This document shows positions 60,354 to 64,000 of a DNA stretch of 64,000 bases, piece by piece. The translations under genes were made by a program, and so were the position numbers. A model generated the notes under the pieces. The model did not search any database. It had not been told where the DNA came from and worked only from the letters and a program-made list of their open reading frames with translations. The DNA is from Frankiales bacterium (GTDB lineage: Bacteria > Actinomycetota > Actinomycetes > Mycobacteriales > SCTD01): contig JAODND010000035.1 of the NCBI GenBank assembly GCA_025465465.1, positions 58,284 to 122,283 on the forward strand, written 5' to 3'. Numbering within the stretch: position 1 is the first letter of the stretch; each line of letters starts with the position of its first letter.

Positions 60354-61292
60354 ATGAAGGCCGCAGTGCTCAACAACCTCGGCACCGTCCCCGCGTACGC
60401 GGACTTCGAAGAACCGATCGCCGCGGACGGCCAGACCGTCGTGGCTGTGACGGCGGCCGCGGTCAACCACTTCACGCTGCTCGTCTGCTCGGGCACGTTC
60501 TACAGCACCCCGCCCGCCCTGCCTTTCGTTCCCGGCAGTGATGGCATCGGCCGGACGCAGGACGGCACCCGAGTGTTCTTCGACATGACAGTGGCACCCT
60601 ATGGCGCCTGGGCGCAGCACACGCTCGTACCCACGGACGCCCTCCTTAGCCTGGATCCGAACGTCACGGACGCGGCTGCGGCGGCTGTGGGCAACAGTGG
60701 GCTCGCGGCGTGGACCGCGCTGACCTGGCGTGCCCAGCTTGAGCCCGGGGAGACGGTGGTCGTCCTGGGTGCGACGGGAGCGCTCGGCTACATCGCCACG
60801 CAGGCGGCGCGGGCGCTCGGAGCGGGCCGGGTCGTTGCCGTCGACCTCGACGGCCCGCGCCTTCAGGCGATGAGCCGCGAGGCCATGGCGGACGTCGTGG
60901 TGCCCATCGAGGGCGACGACCTCGCGGGCCGGTTGCTGGCCGCCACCGACGGCGGAGCCGACATCACGATCGACGCGCTCTGGGGAGCGCCGGGCCTGGC
61001 CGCCCTGCAGGCGGCAAGGCAAGGGTGCCGTCACATCCAGATGGGGCACATGGCTGGGCTCGAGGTGGACCTATCGGCAACGGTGCTGCGATCGCGGGGG
61101 GTTGATCTCCGCGGCTACGCCCTCTTCCAGTGCCCCCAGCCTCTCCGGCAGGCCGCCTATCTAGACCTGACCGGGCGCATCGCCAGAGGAGACATCCAGG
61201 TCGACTACGAGACTGTGCCCCTCCGCGATGTCGGAGAAGCCTGGGAACGCCAGAGCCACGGAGCCAACACGAAGCTCGTGCTCGTTCCGTAG
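60354..61292 (+). CDS. MDR-type quinone-oxidoreductase-like enzyme
   Basis: 312 residues of the zinc-less medium-chain reductase type: N-terminal MKAAVLNNLGTVPAYADFEE, PFVPGSDGIGR (in place of GHE), nucleotide fold TVVVLGATGALGYIATQAARALGAGRVVAVD (in parts), and C-terminal EAWERQSHGANTKLVLVP. Lacks catalytic zinc Cys/His, so it is likely an NADPH quinone or enoyl-type reductase. AAGGA ribosome-binding site, 55 bases after the SDR gene; one plus-strand unit. Confidence 0.9.
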   Translation: MKAAVLNNLGTVPAYADFEEPIAADGQTVVAVTAAAVNHFTLLVCSGTFYSTPPALPFVPGSDGIGRTQDGTRVFFDMTVAPYGAWAQHTLVPTDALLSLDPNVTDAAAAAVGNSGLAAWTALTWRAQLEPGETVVVLGATGALGYIATQAARALGAGRVVAVDLDGPRLQAMSREAMADVVVPIEGDDLAGRLLAATDGGADITIDALWGAPGLAALQAARQGCRHIQMGHMAGLEVDLSATVLRSRGVDLRGYALFQCPQPLRQAAYLDLTGRIARGDIQVDYETVPLRDVGEAWERQSHGANTKLVLVP

Positions 61293-61367
61293 CGCATGTG
61301 GGCTTCACCGTGCATGCCTTCCCAGGCCCTGGCTGCGGATGGCCGCCGGACGAGGGAAGCGCAGGCC

Positions 61368-61389
61368 GCCCGCGCGGCGACGCGCGGGC
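61368..61389. terminator. Perfect 9-bp hairpin with GCGA tetraloop between convergent genes
   Basis: GCCCGCGCG-GCGA-CGCGCGGGC, a GC-only stem with a GNRA loop, located between the oxidoreductase stop (61292) and the glnA stop (61539). No U-tract follows, common in actinobacteria. It could stop transcription from both sides. Confidence 0.6.
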
Positions 61390-61538
61390 GTGAGCCCGGC
61401 CGAGCCGCGTCGGTTGTTGGCGCACCTCTGGCGCACAAGAGCACGCCAAGGATTGGACGCTGATGGAAAGCGTCGAACGACGTTCCGCATGTCAGAGGCC
61501 GTTGGGCTCCATCACCGCTGGTCAGGCGACCCGCTTGA

Positions 61539-62963
61539 TCAGATGTCGTAGTAGAGCGCGAACTCGTACGGGTGCGGGCGCAGCCGCAGGGCGTCGATCT
61601 CGGTCGTCCGCTTGTACTCGATCCAGGTCTCGATGAGGTCCTTGGTGAAGACGCCGCCCTCGAGCAGGAACTCGTGGTCGGCCTCAAGCGCGTCGAGCAC
61701 CTCGCCGAGCGAGCCCGGCACCTGCGGCACGCTGGCCAGCTCGTCCGGCGGCAGCTCGTAGAGGTCCTTGTCGACCGGGGTCGCCGGCTCGATCTTGTTC
61801 TTGATGCCGTCGAGGCCGGCCATCAGCATCGCCGAGAAGGCGAGGTACGGGTTCGACGACGGGTCGGGGCAGCGGAACTCGAGGCGCTTGGCCTTCGGGT
61901 TGGAGCCGGTGATCGGGATGCGGATGCAGGCCGACCGGTTGCGCTGGGAGTAGACGAGGTTGACCGGCGCCTCGAAGCCCGGCACGAGCCGGTGGTAGGA
62001 GTTGACGGTGGGGTTCGTGAAGGCCAGCAGCGACGGCGCGTGCTTGAGCAGCCCACCGATGTAGTAGCGCGCCATGTCGGAGAGACCGGCATAACCGATC
62101 TCGTCGTAGAACAGCGGCGAGCCGTCGGCCCACAGCGACATGTGGCAGTGCATGCCCGAGCCGTTGTCGCCGGCGATCGGCTTCGGCATGAACGTGACCG
62201 TCTTGCCCGCAGCGTGGGCGGTGTTCTTGATGATGTACTTGAACAGCATCATGTTGTCGGCGCTGGCCAGCAGCGAGTCGAACTTGTAGTTGATCTCGGC
62301 CTGGCCCGCGGAGCCGACCTCGTGGTGACCGCGCTCGACCTGCATGCCGGCGGCCTCGAGCTGCACGGCCATCTCGTCGCGCAGGTCGGCGTAGTGGTCG
62401 GTCGGCGAGACGGGGAAGTAGCCACCCTTGTAGCGCGGCTTGTAGCCGAGGTTGCCGCCGACCTCGTCCTTGCCCGTGTTCCAGGCGGCTGCCTTGGCGT
62501 CGATGTAGTAGTAGCTGGACTCAGGGGTCGAGTCATAGCGGATCGAGTCGAAGATGTAGAACTCCGCCTCGGCGCCGAAGAAGACGGTGTCGGCGATGCC
62601 GGTCGTCTTGAGGTAGGCCTCGGCCTTCTTCGCGATGTTGCGCGGGTCGCGCGAGTAGGCCTCGCCCGTCAGCGGGTCGTGGATGAAGAAGTTCAGGATG
62701 AGCGTCTTGCGGGTCCGGAACGGGTCGAGGCGTGCCGTCGTCGGGTCCGGGAGCAGCAGCATGTCCGACTCGTGGATCTCCTGGAATCCGCGGATCGAGG
62801 ATCCGTCGAAGCCGAGACCGTCGGTGAAGACCGACTCGTCGAACGAGCTGACCGGAACGGTGAAGTGCTGCATGACACCGGGCAGGTCGCAGAAGCGGAC
62901 GTCGACCATCTCGACGTCTTCCTTCTTGATGTAGCTGAGCACCTCAGCGGCGGTCTTGAACAA
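61539..62963 (-). CDS. glnA: Type I glutamine synthetase
   Basis: Makes glutamine from glutamate, ammonia and ATP; dodecameric, cytoplasmic. 474 residues, the normal GlnA length, if the TTG at 62963 is used ([20 protein letters not shown] follows); longer frames to 62987 would include the ribosome-binding AGAGGGGA. Signatures: [22 protein letters not shown] (in part), [29 protein letters not shown], and the adenylylation-loop region [20 protein letters not shown] with Tyr of DLYELPP, so GlnE-type control is expected. A GlnR-like box lies upstream. Confidence 0.97.
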   Translation of the reverse strand: MFKTAAEVLSYIKKEDVEMVDVRFCDLPGVMQHFTVPVSSFDESVFTDGLGFDGSSIRGFQEIHESDMLLLPDPTTARLDPFRTRKTLILNFFIHDPLTGEAYSRDPRNIAKKAEAYLKTTGIADTVFFGAEAEFYIFDSIRYDSTPESSYYYIDAKAAAWNTGKDEVGGNLGYKPRYKGGYFPVSPTDHYADLRDEMAVQLEAAGMQVERGHHEVGSAGQAEINYKFDSLLASADNMMLFKYIIKNTAHAAGKTVTFMPKPIAGDNGSGMHCHMSLWADGSPLFYDEIGYAGLSDMARYYIGGLLKHAPSLLAFTNPTVNSYHRLVPGFEAPVNLVYSQRNRSACIRIPITGSNPKAKRLEFRCPDPSSNPYLAFSAMLMAGLDGIKNKIEPATPVDKDLYELPPDELASVPQVPGSLGEVLDALEADHEFLLEGGVFTKDLIETWIEYKRTTEIDALRLRPHPYEFALYYDI

Positions 62964-63015
62964 CGTGGGTCCCCTCTGGAGCTGCAATTCGTGAGCCGGA
63001 CGTTACGAGGTCGGT

Positions 63016-63053
63016 GTGACCCGGCAATGTCCCGTCTGTTTCGAAGGAGTTAC
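63016..63053 (-). promoter_or_regulatory. GlnR-like box upstream of glnA
   Basis: Read toward glnA: GTAAC-N6-GAAAC-N6-GACAT-N6-GTCAC. The first pair (63053-63038) matches the actinobacterial GlnR consensus GTNAC-N6-GAAAC exactly; the second pair fits in spacing with weaker sequence. It lies about 75-90 bases before the glnA start. Confidence 0.6.
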
Positions 63054-63104
63054 GCGCTGGCTGTGCCTCGTCGAGCGCAGGCCTGACCGCGAGGTTAGCC
63101 TGGG

Positions 63105-63590
63105 GTGGTGGCACGGTGGACAGGGACCTGGTTGGAGGGTCCCGGGGCGACCCTGGGGGAGATCCGGCGGGGTCCGGACGGCTGGCTCGGCAAGTCCCTG
63201 GGACTCGCGCGCGACGGTGAGAACTCCGTCGCGCCGTTCAGCGCCCGCCTCGCGGCCTTCGTGATCGACATCCTGGCCTGCGCCCTGCTCGGCAGCCTGA
63301 TCAGCTCCCAGCTCGACCATCCGAGCGGTACGACCCGGCAGCTCATCGCCTATGGCGTCCTGTTCGTGGAGCACGTCCTGCTCGTCGCCCTGACTGGGCA
63401 GACCTTCGGCATGCGGCTGCTCGGCCTCAAGGTCCTGCGTCTGAAGGACGTCAGCCGCGTCCCGGGGTTCCTCACCGCGGTGCTCCGCACCGTCCCGTTG
63501 CTCGTCAGCATCGGGCTCACCGGCTTCTTCACCCGCGAGGGCCGGGGCTTGCACGACCTGGCCGCCGGCAGCGTCGTCGTGCGCGCCTGA
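63105..63590 (+). CDS. RDD-family membrane protein
   Basis: 161 residues. RDD landmarks: FSARLAAFVIDILACALLG (Arg and Asp of helix 1), LVALTGQTFGMRLLGLKVLR, and the terminal GLHDLAAGSVVV. Two to three membrane helices. RDD proteins are often encoded next to glnA in actinobacteria; some act in ion or envelope homeostasis. Start GTG at 63105 or the next codon GTG at 63108. Divergent from glnA with about 140 bases between the starts. Confidence 0.9.
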   Translation: MVARWTGTWLEGPGATLGEIRRGPDGWLGKSLGLARDGENSVAPFSARLAAFVIDILACALLGSLISSQLDHPSGTTRQLIAYGVLFVEHVLLVALTGQTFGMRLLGLKVLRLKDVSRVPGFLTAVLRTVPLLVSIGLTGFFTREGRGLHDLAAGSVVVRA

Positions 63591-63646
63591 ACCCTTCATG
63601 ACAGCGGGTGGGAACCCGTTACCTCCGGCAGCCGTCAGACGATGAC

Positions 63647-64000
63647 ATGAACATGCCCCCGTCGCACCTGCACATGAGCTCGCCCGGTCACCGCGACCGG
63701 GCGCGACGCACCCTCACGCTCGCCACCGCTGCTGCCGGTGTGCTCGCCTCGGGTGCGGCGGCTGCCCTCACCATCGGGCTGGCCCCGGCCCACGCGGCCG
63801 CCCAGGCTCCGGTCGTCCTCCCCGAAACGAGCCCCGACACGAGCAAGGCCGACGCCGCTGCAGCCAAGGCGGCAGCAGCCGCAGCCGCCGCCAAGGTCGC
63901 GGCCGAGCGGAAGGCGGCAGCGGCGTTGGCGGACTCCCGACGCAAGCTCGCGTCGGCCCGCACCGCCCAGGCCCGGGCAGCGGCCGCACGGGCAGAGGCG
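63647..64000 (+). CDS. Secreted Ala-rich coiled-coil protein, N-terminal part (cut by window edge)
   Basis: 118 residues visible. ATG 63647 (MNMPPSHLHMSSPGHRDRA), hydrophobic export signal (LTLATAAAGVLASGAAAALTIGLAPAHA), then an Ala/Lys/Arg/Glu heptad-like region that runs off the window. This layout is common at the N-terminus of actinobacterial cell-wall hydrolases (NlpC/P60, M23 or transglycosylase domains at the C-terminus), but the catalytic part is not seen. No gene call beyond the edge is possible. Confidence 0.75.
   Translation, partial: MNMPPSHLHMSSPGHRDRARRTLTLATAAAGVLASGAAAALTIGLAPAHAAAQAPVVLPETSPDTSKADAAAAKAAAAAAAAKVAAERKAAAALADSRRKLASARTAQARAAAARAEA

Noticed and set aside
63688..63963. 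Minus-strand Ala-rich frame opposite the edge gene
   Set aside because: Mirror of the Ala-rich plus-strand coding region; the plus frame has a signal peptide and proper start.

Overview
This is a high-GC stretch with dense, mostly overlapping gene pairs, frequent GTG/TTG starts and ANTAR, GlnR-type, ECF-sigma and FIST signalling genes. That fits an actinobacterium (Actinomycetota). The sequence alone does not fix a genus. No rRNA, tRNA, IS transposase, prophage or CRISPR array was seen. Every product name rests on motif reading, not on database searches.

Layout. (1) 1-9 kb: an edge-truncated OmpR-type response regulator, a small stress-like protein, a lipoprotein beta-propeller, then a tightly coupled minus-strand operon (9000 to 3231). 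The operon encodes a cellulose-synthase-like GT2, a GT39 membrane glycosyltransferase, a DivIVA-like coiled-coil protein, and GH8 and GH6 glucanases. It looks like a beta-glucan exopolysaccharide synthesis and trimming module. (2) 9.2-11.2 kb: a secreted repeat protein and a CaCA antiporter behind a yybP-ykoY (Mn2+) riboswitch. The segment is bounded by inverted 25-bp elements. (3) 11.2-24.7 kb: signalling. It holds two GAF-GGDEF-EAL proteins, one translationally coupled to a FIST sensor, an ABC/two-component/DUF5666 operon, CBS and ZnF-UBP proteins, a STAS protein and two GAF-ANTAR proteins. (4) 25.5-30 kb: an ECF42 sigma factor with two DGPF (YCII) partners and a HelR/HelD-like RNA polymerase helicase. 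(5) 30-48.4 kb: an accessory island of short single genes: small membrane proteins, RidA, VOC, GNAT and secreted proteins. It includes four separate modules of one ECF sigma factor plus one anchored partner, two frameshifted genes, a duplicated 83-bp structured repeat and a family of short dispersed repeats at gene junctions. (6) 48.7-61.3 kb: a catabolic operon of ten minus-strand genes, from cupin to GntR regulator, with a sugar-type ABC importer, amidohydrolase, extradiol-type dioxygenase and FAH-family hydrolase. Two divergent plus-strand oxidoreductases lie at its head. A direct-repeat motif with 19-nt spacing is shared by the regulator's own promoter and the operon head. (7) 61.5-64 kb: housekeeping glnA with a GlnR-like box, an RDD membrane protein, and an edge-truncated secreted Ala-rich protein.

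The most notable points are the GntR-type operator set that ties the undescribed catabolic operon together, the cassette-like repeats of the 31-41 kb island, the inverted 25-bp elements around the riboswitch/antiporter segment, and the beta-glucan operon next to c-di-GMP enzymes.
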